From: Mycobacteroides immunogenum
GTDB lineage: Bacteria > Actinomycetota > Actinomycetes > Mycobacteriales > Mycobacteriaceae
Assembly (NCBI RefSeq): GCF_001605725.1
Contig: NZ_CP011530.1
Span: 1,240,001-1,304,000 of the forward strand
DNA length: 64,000 nucleotides
Direction: 5' to 3'
Part shown: piece after piece, positions 17,415-25,488 of the stretch
Position numbering within the stretch: the stretch's first letter is position 1
Layout of the letters: each line of letters begins with the position of its first letter
Position numbers and translations under genes: made by a program
Notes under the pieces: model-generated
Told to the model about the DNA's origin: nothing
Database searches by the model: none
The model's input: the letters and a program-made list of their open reading frames with translations, nothing else

Positions 17415-17849
17415 ATGGCCAGCCTCGCGTACTTCACCGTCACCGGCACCGTGAATTCCGTGGTGGTCGACTATGTCGACCCCGACACCCACCCCGATAT
17501 CAAGCCGGTCTCCGCCATGGTCGATTTCATCCCCAGATTGCCTAAGGGAAGCGTCATTTGGGCACCGGGACTCACTCCTCCGCAGGGAGTCATCTTCCCG
17601 ACGATCCGCGCTCGCATTGATTCCGATGGCATCCTTCGGACCATCGTCGGTGGAGTAGGAGTCGAGCTCACTGCCAACACCCCGGAGCTCCACCTGAGCA
17701 GCCTGATCTACGACGTGGTGTTCAGCAAGGTGGTTCTGAACAAGTCGGAGGGCTACATCGCACCGTTCGCGTTCGAAGCTCCCACGGCCGCAGCATCGTT
17801 GGATTTCGCGACCATGGTGAAGCTCCCTCCCAAGGCTTTGTTCGAGTAG
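17415..17849 (+). CDS. Putative virion structural protein
   Basis: 144 residues, AAGGAG at 17405-17410. Begins LAYFTVTGTVNSVVVDYVDPDTHPDIKPVSAMVDFIPRLPKG, a beta-rich pattern seen at the N-termini of phage minor tail or decoration proteins, and ends with DFATMVKLPPKALFE. First gene of the tail operon, in the place where a head-tail connector would end in a complete phage. I cannot assign it to a connector family; a tail-cap or tail fibre role is possible. Confidence 0.6.
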   Translation: MASLAYFTVTGTVNSVVVDYVDPDTHPDIKPVSAMVDFIPRLPKGSVIWAPGLTPPQGVIFPTIRARIDSDGILRTIVGGVGVELTANTPELHLSSLIYDVVFSKVVLNKSEGYIAPFAFEAPTAAASLDFATMVKLPPKALFE

Positions 17850-17880
17850 ATGCTGCCCGCAAGTCGAGATAGGTCCCTTC

Positions 17881-18279
17881 ATGGCTGATGCCCTCATCCC
17901 CGCCAGCGCCACACAGTTGGTCATTCCATACCTGACTGCTCAGCTCGCCGCCCGTGGGCACACGGTTGCGTTCTCCCACAAGGTCCCGGAGACGCATCCC
18001 GCTCGCTTCGGCACGGTGCAGTTGATCAACAGCAGCACTGACCACGATTTCTCCGACAACGCGCTTGTCGAGATTGCCTACTTTGACGCCGATGAGGCAC
18101 GAGCCGAGCAGGTGTCGATCCTCATCAAGGGCTTGTTGCAGGCGATGCCGGCCTCTGAGCCCGGGGTGCAATGGACCGAGCACGTGAGTGGACCCACTCA
18201 ACAGAACGACCCAGACGTGCCGGATATCGGGCGCTACCTGATCACCACCTGGGTGACGGTGCCCTGCCATATCGGTTGA
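17881..18279 (+). CDS. Tail terminator protein (putative)
   Basis: 132 residues. Length, position just before the major tail gene and the pattern LVIPYLTAQLAARGHTVAFSHKVPETHPARFGTVQLIN ... RYLITTWVTVPCHIG fit siphophage tail-terminator proteins, which cap the tail tube and in a full phage bind the head. Its presence means a free tail could be capped without a capsid. Confidence 0.7.
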   Translation: MADALIPASATQLVIPYLTAQLAARGHTVAFSHKVPETHPARFGTVQLINSSTDHDFSDNALVEIAYFDADEARAEQVSILIKGLLQAMPASEPGVQWTEHVSGPTQQNDPDVPDIGRYLITTWVTVPCHIG

Positions 18280-18337
18280 ACCACAAGACGTTCAGAAGTC
18301 CGCGCCCGCGGACTGTCTCAACGGAAAGGAACCCTTC

Positions 18338-18949
18338 ATGACCGCTCCAAACGCAATCGCGGGCGATACCAAGAATATCGTCCTTCCCTCACCGAAGAGC
18401 CTGCGCATCATCGGTGGTATCTACACGGTGCCGCTGAACACTGCTGCACCGGATGTCACGGCTGACTTCGCCATCCCCGCCACCGCAACCCGTCTTGGCT
18501 TCGTCGCTGACGACGGCCTCTCCGAGACGGAAGATCGCCCCACCAAGTCGATCTACGCTTGGGGTTCGGATCAGGTGGCAGAGCCGCAGGAAACCTACTC
18601 GATCAGCCTGAAGTTCAAGCTGTACGAATTCCTGAATCCTGATGTGGCCAAGGTTGCTTACGGTTCCGACAACGTCGCCGTACAGGCCGCCACCGCTACT
18701 CACGGCCGGCGCCTGTCGATCATGCAGACCTCGGACGTGCTGGACAACCACGGCTGGATTCTCGATACCTTCAGCCCGGGCGGCAAGCGCATCCAGAAGT
18801 TCTTCCCGCTGGGCCGCATCATCAAGCGCGCCGAGCAGAAGTGGTCCCACAAGGACGTGTTGGCCCATGACTGCGAAGTCAAGATGTTCCCCGACACGAA
18901 TGGCAAGTTCTCCTACACCGTGACCGATGACGGAGTCCTCGCGTCGTGA
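18338..18949 (+). CDS. Major tail (tube) protein
   Basis: 203 residues, GGAAAGGA upstream of ATG 18338. SEDRP/SIYAWGSDQVAEPQETYSISLKFKLYEFLNPDVAKVAYG is the hallmark of the mycobacteriophage-type tail tube protein, followed by the beta-rich DNHGWILDTFSPGGKRIQKFFPLGRI region. Hexameric rings of this protein build the non-contractile tube. Its stop overlaps the start of the chaperone gene (GTGA). Confidence 0.85.
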   Translation: MTAPNAIAGDTKNIVLPSPKSLRIIGGIYTVPLNTAAPDVTADFAIPATATRLGFVADDGLSETEDRPTKSIYAWGSDQVAEPQETYSISLKFKLYEFLNPDVAKVAYGSDNVAVQAATATHGRRLSIMQTSDVLDNHGWILDTFSPGGKRIQKFFPLGRIIKRAEQKWSHKDVLAHDCEVKMFPDTNGKFSYTVTDDGVLAS

Positions 18950-19296
18950 TAACGATGAAGAGTCACCGCCAGGCTCCCCCAAAGGTGGGGGAGCCTGGCT
19001 TCGACTGGGCCGCCGTGTATCCGGGGTTCCCCGACGTCTTTGTCTACACCGATGTCGACGGCCGGACCGTGGGCGTGCCACATATGAATGACATCCGGCT
19101 GCCATTCCAGATTCAGCTGCAGTCGCGCCATGACCCGAGTGAACTGTGTTGGGCGCGGCTGGAGAAGGTGCTCACCGCCGAGGCGTACTCGGTGCTCAAC
19201 CAATGGGATGACGCCAAAGTTTTGGCCTTCTTCACCGCGTGGCTGCAGGACGCCAACATGACACTGGGGGAATCCAAGCGCTCCAGCACATCCTAG
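18946..19296 (+). CDS. Tail assembly chaperone, short form (G-type)
   Basis: 116 residues from GTG 18946. The body PGFPDVFVYTDVDGRTVGVPHMNDIRLPFQIQLQSRHDPSELCWARLEKVLTAEAYSVLNQWDDAKVLAFFTAWLQD is the usual pre-tape-measure chaperone. The zero frame stops at 19296, 24 bp after a GGGGGAA slip site, so most ribosomes make this form. The first codons contain a 13-bp perfect hairpin (18968-18999), which is unusual and could limit its translation. Confidence 0.82.
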   Translation: MITMKSHRQAPPKVGEPGFDWAAVYPGFPDVFVYTDVDGRTVGVPHMNDIRLPFQIQLQSRHDPSELCWARLEKVLTAEAYSVLNQWDDAKVLAFFTAWLQDANMTLGESKRSSTS

Positions 19297-19658
19297 ATAG
19301 CTATCTAGGTGCGGTGGAGCGCGACCTCCTGCAGGCCGGCTACTCTTTCTCGGACATTGGAACTCGGCTTACGCTGAGCCAATTTGTCCACTTCGTTGTG
19401 TACTCCCCTCCGGGGACGGCCGTCTATCACAAGGTTCACGAAGGCTGGACGGTCAACGATCATCTCATGGCCCAGGTGCTAGACGCGGTGCGCCAACAGG
19501 TGTGGATGCACACTGTGGATGCCCTGAAACCCCCTGAATTACAAGAGTTCCGGCCGCAACTGACACCGCGTCCGGGTGTGGTGTACCGGACCGTCACACG
19601 CGAGCCTGACGGCATGACCATTAACGACTATCTACAACGCATCGGTGAGGAGGCATAA
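18946..19658 (+). CDS. Tail assembly chaperone, -1 frameshift fusion (G-T type)
   Basis: A -1 slip at GGGGGAA (19266-19272) joins the first reading frame to a second that runs to 19658, giving about 237 residues. The downstream part continues as IQALQHILDSYLGAVERDLLQAGYSFSDIGTRLTLSQFVHFVVYSPPGTAVYHKVHEGW. This paired G/G-T expression is conserved in long-tailed phages; both proteins chaperone the tape measure during tail assembly. The gene ends by overlapping the tape measure ATG by one base. Confidence 0.8.
18968..18999. repeat. Perfect 13-bp hairpin at the chaperone start
   Basis: gccaggctccccc (18968-18980) and gggggagcctggc (18987-18999) with a 6-nt loop. It lies within codons 8-18 of the chaperone frame. 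It could be a partial terminator lowering expression after the abundant tube protein, or a translational brake. Confidence 0.75.
19266..19272 (+). other. Programmed -1 frameshift slip site GGGGGAA
   Basis: In the zero frame it reads ..G GGG GAA.., the X XXY YYZ pattern. Slipping back one base re-pairs GGG with GGG and joins the second chaperone frame without an intervening stop. Confidence 0.75.
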
Positions 19659-21223
19659 TGGCTGATACGCCGATGGATTCGGCCTCAGGCAAGGCGCAGC
19701 AAGAAGTTGCGCGGCTGTCGGAGCTCTTCCGGCAATCGTTTGCGGCCCTGGATGCCGACGCACGGACCGCCGGACAACGATGGGCCGGCGAAATCAATCG
19801 AGAGCTCGATCGCGCCGGGAACGTCGACATCCGCGCGAATACTCGTCAGGCGCTGTCAGATATCCAGTCCTTGGATCGTGAGCTCGGACGTAACCGGGCG
19901 ATCAATGTCGGGGCTGACGTGGACGCTGCGGCAGGCGCCGCGGGCGCGCCGCTCGGTGGCGGTGGTCTACGTCCGATGGCTGATGCCATCGGTACGGCAT
20001 CGGCGGCCGCTGCCGGTTTGGCCGGGGCGGTGGGTGGCGTGGTCGGTGCGGTCGGCGCACTGGGCTCGTCCGCAAGCCAGCTGCGTGATTCGATTCGGCG
20101 ACTGAGTGTTCCAACGGCTGCGTCGCCCCCTCCCCTCGGATCGATACCCCCGCTCAATAGCGCGGGGGACTCGCTTGATCAGGGGATGAGCGCCGCGCAG
20201 CCGGTCTCTCCCGGAACGGGCGCCTCGTCGGGTAGCTCCGCATTGCCGGCATTGGGCTCGGTCGCCGATGGCCTCTCGAAGTTGGGGGGCGCTGGCGTAC
20301 CTGGCAATGTCACAGTTGCTCCACCGAGCCAGGCGGCTGGTTCGCCGGGAATTCAAGGCCCCGCCGACGCGTTGGGCGGTGGAAGCATTCCGCAAACCCA
20401 ATCCGCGGTGCCCGGCATGAGCGCGCCCCCAATGGCGGACATGACCACGGGCTCGATGCCGCCGGGGGCGGCTGAGATGTCGCCGCCCGCAGGTGCGCAG
20501 CAGATGCCAGGCGGCGGCGGGTCAGACGCTTTGGCCCCGGGTCTGTTGGATTCACTACGTAGCCTGACGAACTTGGGTGGGCTCGGTGGCGGCCTTTCCC
20601 CGGGTGGCCTCGGCTCGCCGATGCCGGGCCTGTCACTCCCGTCGATGCCCGCGGGCCTCGGCGATGGGTTGGGCACTTCCGGCGGTCTTGCCAATTCGAA
20701 CCCACTGGGTACCGCGACCGCCACTGCTGCCAATGGTGGACCGCAGCTGCCAGGCGCGAATCAGCTTGGCGGGCAGAACGACAACTACTACGCACCGGGC
20801 ATGGCCCCGGGGGCCTCGGGTGGAGGCACAGGCGGCGGCGCCGGTGGACAACGTGGCGACGCAGGCGTACTTAACCTTCCAGGCGGAGGTGCCGATGGTC
20901 GTGGAATGAATCCCGCCGGCGGTATCGGCGGAGGAGCTGGCACGCTGACCTCCGGCCGAATCAGCATGGGCAATGACCCTATGGGCAATGCCCCAACAGG
21001 TTCCGCCGACGCATCATCCCTCGGGTCGCAAAACGACATGGGAAAGACCGTCGCTGCTGCTCTGTTCCCGGGTATGGGCGGCGGCACCACCAACAATCAG
21101 AACGCCACCTTCAACATCAATGGCGGCGGCAAAGACCCAGGCATGGACTTGTTCATGTCCTTCTGGCGCGAGTTCGGTCGCTGGGGTGGCCTGGCCGGCG
21201 CAGTGGGGAGTCTCATCCAGTGA
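19658..21223 (+). CDS. Tape measure protein (short, low-complexity)
   Basis: 521 residues. A charged coiled-coil N-terminus (KAQQEVARLSELFRQSFAALDADARTAGQRWAGEINRELDRAG), a hydrophobic stretch at about 113-137 and then some 330 residues rich in Gly, Pro, Ala, Ser and Met; the C-terminus ends DLFMSFWREFGRWGGLAGAVGSLIQ. Position after the frameshifted chaperones identifies it. It is much shorter than the 800-plus residues common in mycobacteriophages, predicting a tail of roughly 80 nm at 0.15 nm per residue. The disordered central part is odd for a normally helical protein. Confidence 0.78.
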   Translation: MADTPMDSASGKAQQEVARLSELFRQSFAALDADARTAGQRWAGEINRELDRAGNVDIRANTRQALSDIQSLDRELGRNRAINVGADVDAAAGAAGAPLGGGGLRPMADAIGTASAAAAGLAGAVGGVVGAVGALGSSASQLRDSIRRLSVPTAASPPPLGSIPPLNSAGDSLDQGMSAAQPVSPGTGASSGSSALPALGSVADGLSKLGGAGVPGNVTVAPPSQAAGSPGIQGPADALGGGSIPQTQSAVPGMSAPPMADMTTGSMPPGAAEMSPPAGAQQMPGGGGSDALAPGLLDSLRSLTNLGGLGGGLSPGGLGSPMPGLSLPSMPAGLGDGLGTSGGLANSNPLGTATATAANGGPQLPGANQLGGQNDNYYAPGMAPGASGGGTGGGAGGQRGDAGVLNLPGGGADGRGMNPAGGIGGGAGTLTSGRISMGNDPMGNAPTGSADASSLGSQNDMGKTVAAALFPGMGGGTTNNQNATFNINGGGKDPGMDLFMSFWREFGRWGGLAGAVGSLIQ

Positions 21224-22233
21224 AGTTTCTGCAAGGCACCGAGGCGCTCCAGTACCAGAACTGGGCGACCATGCCGAATATTCTCAAAGGCGAAGAGTTC
21301 AAGCTGGTCTACCTCGCTCCCAATGGAAGACGTTGGGACTTGCTGGGTCCGCTGGCTGGTCGCCAGGGTGTGCAGCTGTCCACGGAAATCCATGGACTGC
21401 ATCACCCGTCGTTCCAGCATTTGTTCACTGAGGGTGCCTATCAAGAGGGTGCCACCTACGAGCGAACCAACATCCTCAAGCGGGTCATCGACATCGGCAT
21501 CATGGTCGGGTCGGGTACCCGGAAGCTGTCCAAGTATCAGTACCAACTTGTCGAGTCCAATTGGTGGGATTCATGGCCGCTGGGCGTCACCGGGTGGCTG
21601 GGTATGCACTCGCGGTTTGGCGGCTGGCGCTGGGTGCAGGTGATGCAGGCCAGCCCGGTCAACACCACGGTGTCGAAATCGCCGATCTACGCCAACAACA
21701 ATCACACCTTGTGGAGCATGCAAATCGTCGCTCCCAAACCGTATTTCGCGAAGCGGACATTGGTCACCACGTGGAAGGCGCATCCGCAGACGCACGCGCT
21801 GCACGGGTATGACGAAGAAACCATCACCATCTGCAACCGCGGCAATGTCGCGGTGTGGCCCAAGTTTGTGTACAGCGGCCCGGGCCGCGCATGGGTGCAG
21901 GACGGTGTGACCAGCAGGCTGGTGCCGCTTCCGCTGTTGGATGCCAATGACGGTTATGTGCTGGTTGATACCGATCCGGGTGAGCGGATGCTCACCGCGT
22001 CGAAGGATCCGGTGGACAACATCTTCTACCAGTGGGCGCGTAGCTCCCGCATTCTGGACTTCTTCCTGCATGACATCGCCGATCTGGGACTGCCGGTATG
22101 GCGCCGCGCGAACGGTATTCGCTTCAATTCGCAGATCCCGCCGCGCACCACGGCCAACATCAAAGTGCGCCACGATCATGCCGGCGGCACCGTGTCGGTG
22201 CTTGTTCCGCAGAGATGGTCGCGACCGGTATGA
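21220..22233 (+). CDS. Distal tail / minor tail protein (Dit-like)
   Basis: 337 residues from GTG 21220 (overlaps the tape measure stop). Features ALQYQNWATMPNILKGEEFKLVYLAPNGRRWDLLGPLAGRQGVQL at the start, a central galectin-like beta region and a phage hub ending PPRTTANIKVRHDHAGGTVSVLVPQRWSRP. In mycobacteriophages the gene right after the tape measure encodes the tail-tip ring that joins tube to hub. Followed by an ATGA-coupled hub gene. Confidence 0.78.
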   Translation: MKFLQGTEALQYQNWATMPNILKGEEFKLVYLAPNGRRWDLLGPLAGRQGVQLSTEIHGLHHPSFQHLFTEGAYQEGATYERTNILKRVIDIGIMVGSGTRKLSKYQYQLVESNWWDSWPLGVTGWLGMHSRFGGWRWVQVMQASPVNTTVSKSPIYANNNHTLWSMQIVAPKPYFAKRTLVTTWKAHPQTHALHGYDEETITICNRGNVAVWPKFVYSGPGRAWVQDGVTSRLVPLPLLDANDGYVLVDTDPGERMLTASKDPVDNIFYQWARSSRILDFFLHDIADLGLPVWRRANGIRFNSQIPPRTTANIKVRHDHAGGTVSVLVPQRWSRPV

Positions 22234-24050
22234 CGATCATCGACGACATCTACCGCGGAGCCGAAGGGCTTATCGATGTGCCGCTGGAGTTCACGCGAAA
22301 CATCGGTGGGAACCTGCAGTCCGCATTGATCGGCGCCCTGGCGGCGCCGCTGCCCGCGTCGGACCCCATGGCGGCCTACAGGTATCTGAGTGGCCGCAGG
22401 GACATCATCGCCGGCGCGGGCAAGCAACGTCCACTCATCCGGTTGCAGGATAAGAACCTCGAGCATCTGGCCGTCATCGGCAGCGAAGTGTCCTGCTCCA
22501 TGGAGGAAGTGGCGACGGAGAGTGGTTCTGCGACCGTGGTGTTGCGCGGCGGCGACTATCTCGCCGACTTCGTGCGTAAGGCCGTCCGGCTGGACGAAGA
22601 CCTGCACCTGTCGATCGACCCGATCCCGTCCAAGCCATCGTGGAAGACGCGGTGGGGCGGCAAGATCACCCGGATCAACGCCAAGCGAAACAGCAGTGGT
22701 ATCCACACCGTTGAGCTTCAGGCGACATCCAACCGCGAGCATCTCAAGACGCTGCTGGTCGGCGCTACTCCGGTCAGTCCGCCGGAGTTTCAGCCGCTCA
22801 AAATGTGGTTCTTGCCCGGTAACACCCGAACCATCTGTGCGGCAACACTTGCCATTAATCTGGCCCGACTGTTCTCGCAGCCGCTCTCCTTCATCACCAA
22901 CATCCTGAATCCGGCGGGATGGTTCCAGGGCGGCATCTCGAATATCGATCCGTTGTCATGGCCGCTGCAGGTGCAGTTCGTCAATCCGCTGCTGGACCAG
23001 TCGCGGACGTCGATGCTGATGGGGTCGTGGACCGACTTCCACAGTGCCACGGCCGAGCTGCTGCGTGACGCCGGCGTGATCGCACGGGCATACACGTTCT
23101 TCACCGAGGACGAGGAGAACCCGCACCCGGAGTTGGAGGCACTCGCCGGCGGTGTCGCGGATTTGGCCCGCCCCCATCGCAACTGCGTGGTCTTTGCCTT
23201 TGAGGACAAGTCGGGATACGAGGGGCCTACCGGCACTGCCATCGATGGCGTGATCAACCTGTTTGCCTCGACCGCGGACGATCTGATCACCGAGACGGTC
23301 TTCCCGATCGATACCGATGACGACGGGGAAGTCGACCCTCTCTTCCGCCGCATCCTCGGGGTGGCACCCAAGAAGCCTTGGGCCATTTTCTGGGAAAGCC
23401 AGCATTCCGGGATCGTCGATTCGGGCTACTACCAGCACAAGGGGCCGGTGCTCACGGCGATGACGGGCGGGCACTCACCGCGGATCGTCAACGAACTTCA
23501 GACCTTTGGAATCCGGTACGGATTGGCCAAACTGTCGGAGGTGATCCCTCTGCCGGGAACTGCTACGCAGGCTCCAGGCAGCAACGGGCTGGAGAACCTC
23601 TATCAGGGGCAGTTCGACGACATGCTGTTCGCGCACATGCGTTTCACCGATCCTAAACGGCGGGCGATGACGGGGGACTTGGCCTACCAAGAGCTCTACG
23701 AGCGCGGCACGGCGTACGTGGCGAGTGCCCTGTTGGTACTGAGGCAGTTGAACTGGAAACGACGTGCGTACCGGTCGTTCAAGACCTCGATTCGCAACGG
23801 CGCACCGTATGTGATCAACGAGGACATTCTGCTCGGTGACCGGGTGGGGTTTGAACAAGACGGAATTCTTTACGTCGACCAGGTTTTCGCGATCAAGTAC
23901 GAGTACGACCGTTCTCGCCCCGTTACGTACTCGGTGTCGGTAGGCGACGATAGGAAAGAGGACGATCCGTTGTCGCAAGGATTGCGTGCGTTGCAGGGTG
24001 TCGCGTCGATGGTATCGATGGCGCTGGGCAACGGTTCGGTGCTCGGCTGA
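22230..24050 (+). CDS. Minor tail protein, hub/Tal-like
   Basis: 606 residues from ATG 22230. The second tail-tip protein in the usual order; the segments LIRLQDKNLEHLAVIGSEVSCSMEEVATESGSATVVLRGGDYLADFVRKAV and a C-terminal NGAPYVINEDILLGDRVGFEQDGILYVDQVFAIKYEYDRSRPVTYSVSVGDDRKEDDP match mycobacteriophage hub proteins related to the gp27/Tal fold. No peptidase motif is evident. Start and stop both overlap neighbours (ATGA). Confidence 0.78.
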   Translation: MTIIDDIYRGAEGLIDVPLEFTRNIGGNLQSALIGALAAPLPASDPMAAYRYLSGRRDIIAGAGKQRPLIRLQDKNLEHLAVIGSEVSCSMEEVATESGSATVVLRGGDYLADFVRKAVRLDEDLHLSIDPIPSKPSWKTRWGGKITRINAKRNSSGIHTVELQATSNREHLKTLLVGATPVSPPEFQPLKMWFLPGNTRTICAATLAINLARLFSQPLSFITNILNPAGWFQGGISNIDPLSWPLQVQFVNPLLDQSRTSMLMGSWTDFHSATAELLRDAGVIARAYTFFTEDEENPHPELEALAGGVADLARPHRNCVVFAFEDKSGYEGPTGTAIDGVINLFASTADDLITETVFPIDTDDDGEVDPLFRRILGVAPKKPWAIFWESQHSGIVDSGYYQHKGPVLTAMTGGHSPRIVNELQTFGIRYGLAKLSEVIPLPGTATQAPGSNGLENLYQGQFDDMLFAHMRFTDPKRRAMTGDLAYQELYERGTAYVASALLVLRQLNWKRRAYRSFKTSIRNGAPYVINEDILLGDRVGFEQDGILYVDQVFAIKYEYDRSRPVTYSVSVGDDRKEDDPLSQGLRALQGVASMVSMALGNGSVLG

Positions 24051-24382
24051 TGCGCAGCCCGATCCCGGCCAACGAAGAAGTGGCGCGCGCCGTTCGGAAG
24101 AACTATCTGGAGATCCACGATGCGCTCCAGAAGCCAATGACTCCTGCGGGAGACACCGTGGACATGACCTATCTGCAACTGGTTGTCGATGCCTGCGCCT
24201 GGACTCTGGCCCTGCGCGGGTACGAACAGAACACTGATCGCGTGTGGCTGCGGCGCCTGGCTGATGGCACCTACGCGTTTCTGAACGAACCCGATCCGCC
24301 CCAATCCGGGGAACTCAACCCATCCGAATTATGGACTGTGACACCAAAAGTCACGATCGAAGACGAGGAGCCGACCGAATGA
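24050..24382 (+). CDS. Small minor tail / tail-tip protein
   Basis: 110 residues. ATG 24050 overlaps the hub stop, and its TGA overlaps the next ATG. Text such as DMTYLQLVVDACAWTLALRGYEQNTDRVWLRRLADGTYAFLNEP is typical of the small protein between hub and collagen-like fibre in mycobacteriophage tail operons. Function unknown; probably structural. Confidence 0.6.
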   Translation: MRSPIPANEEVARAVRKNYLEIHDALQKPMTPAGDTVDMTYLQLVVDACAWTLALRGYEQNTDRVWLRRLADGTYAFLNEPDPPQSGELNPSELWTVTPKVTIEDEEPTE

Positions 24383-25488
24383 GCACACCTATCACCCCCC
24401 AGCTTGGCGATTCTGTCTTCTTGAAGACAGTGACTGCCAATCTCAACATCTTTGGCGTCATCTCCGATCTGGATACCCCCGATCAGGTGTCGGCCACACT
24501 GGAACTGTTCGGCGGAAACGGGCAAATGAGCCTGGCCGCTTTGATGGGGCCCGCGGGCCCCGCGGGCACGAACGCGCCCTTGCCCAAGCTGCAGCCCAAC
24601 ACCTTGCTGGAGCCGGATGATCTGCCGCAGAACCTGACTGCTGACGACGTGGACGCGGGCAAGTACTGGATCATCGAAGATCGCGACCCGCAGGGTAACG
24701 TCACCGGCTCCAAGGCCTACATGTGGAACCGCGACCACTACCAAGCGTTCATGATGGGTTCGGAAGGGCCGGCGGGGCCGGTTCCGGCCATCACGCCGAA
24801 CGTGGTCTTGCTGAATCCGGATGACCCCAACCTCACGTCACATATCACTGTGACGGGTGACGACTTTCATCCGACCTGGACGCTCTATCTGAAGGCGCCC
24901 AGGGGGCCAATGGGACCGCAGGCCACCATCTCAGGTGCATCTGACTTCGATGGAACCATTGCACCTGAGGTGGGCGACGTTCCCACATACACCGCGTCCG
25001 GCAAGTGGAAGCCCACCCCACTCGCGGGGTTGCCCACCGTGAAGTGGTGGACTGTTCCCGAATCGAACTTCACGAACGGGAAGGCGATCAACTCCACCCG
25101 ATTCCCCATCGGCTCATTCACACTTCCGGCGCTCGATTGGGACTGCAAGCTTCATGTCACGGGGAAGGTCCATGCGGTCGGCATCGAGCTCGACTCGACA
25201 CCTCTGTTGATCGGATGTGAAGTCCGGTTGGGTAATCCCAATACCGGACAGGTGATTGCGCGTGGATACGGCAACATCACCGGCTACACCTACCTGGAAC
25301 CGGGCGCTTCTACGGCCCAGTCGCCGAACACCGCGATCACCCCTGACAACGAGGTGGGCCTGATACCGGCGCACACAACAGGCACAGCCTCCACGATTTA
25401 CGTGAACCTGTTCAACGACGGACTCAGTGCCATCTACGATTTCGATCGGGCAGGCGCTTCGTTGTCCGTGATGGCTGTGCCGGTCTAA
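24379..25488 (+). CDS. Minor tail protein with collagen-like segments
   Basis: 369 residues from ATG 24379. Short Gly-Pro-Ala runs (MGPAGPAGTNAP at about 56, SEGPAGPVPA, RGPMGPQATI) punctuate beta-rich segments, giving a trimeric fibre-like layout. The C-terminal domain (about 240-369) is a compact beta domain ending SAIYDFDRAGASLSVMAVPV, a plausible receptor-binding or wall-binding head. Confidence 0.72.
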   Translation: MSTPITPQLGDSVFLKTVTANLNIFGVISDLDTPDQVSATLELFGGNGQMSLAALMGPAGPAGTNAPLPKLQPNTLLEPDDLPQNLTADDVDAGKYWIIEDRDPQGNVTGSKAYMWNRDHYQAFMMGSEGPAGPVPAITPNVVLLNPDDPNLTSHITVTGDDFHPTWTLYLKAPRGPMGPQATISGASDFDGTIAPEVGDVPTYTASGKWKPTPLAGLPTVKWWTVPESNFTNGKAINSTRFPIGSFTLPALDWDCKLHVTGKVHAVGIELDSTPLLIGCEVRLGNPNTGQVIARGYGNITGYTYLEPGASTAQSPNTAITPDNEVGLIPAHTTGTASTIYVNLFNDGLSAIYDFDRAGASLSVMAVPV

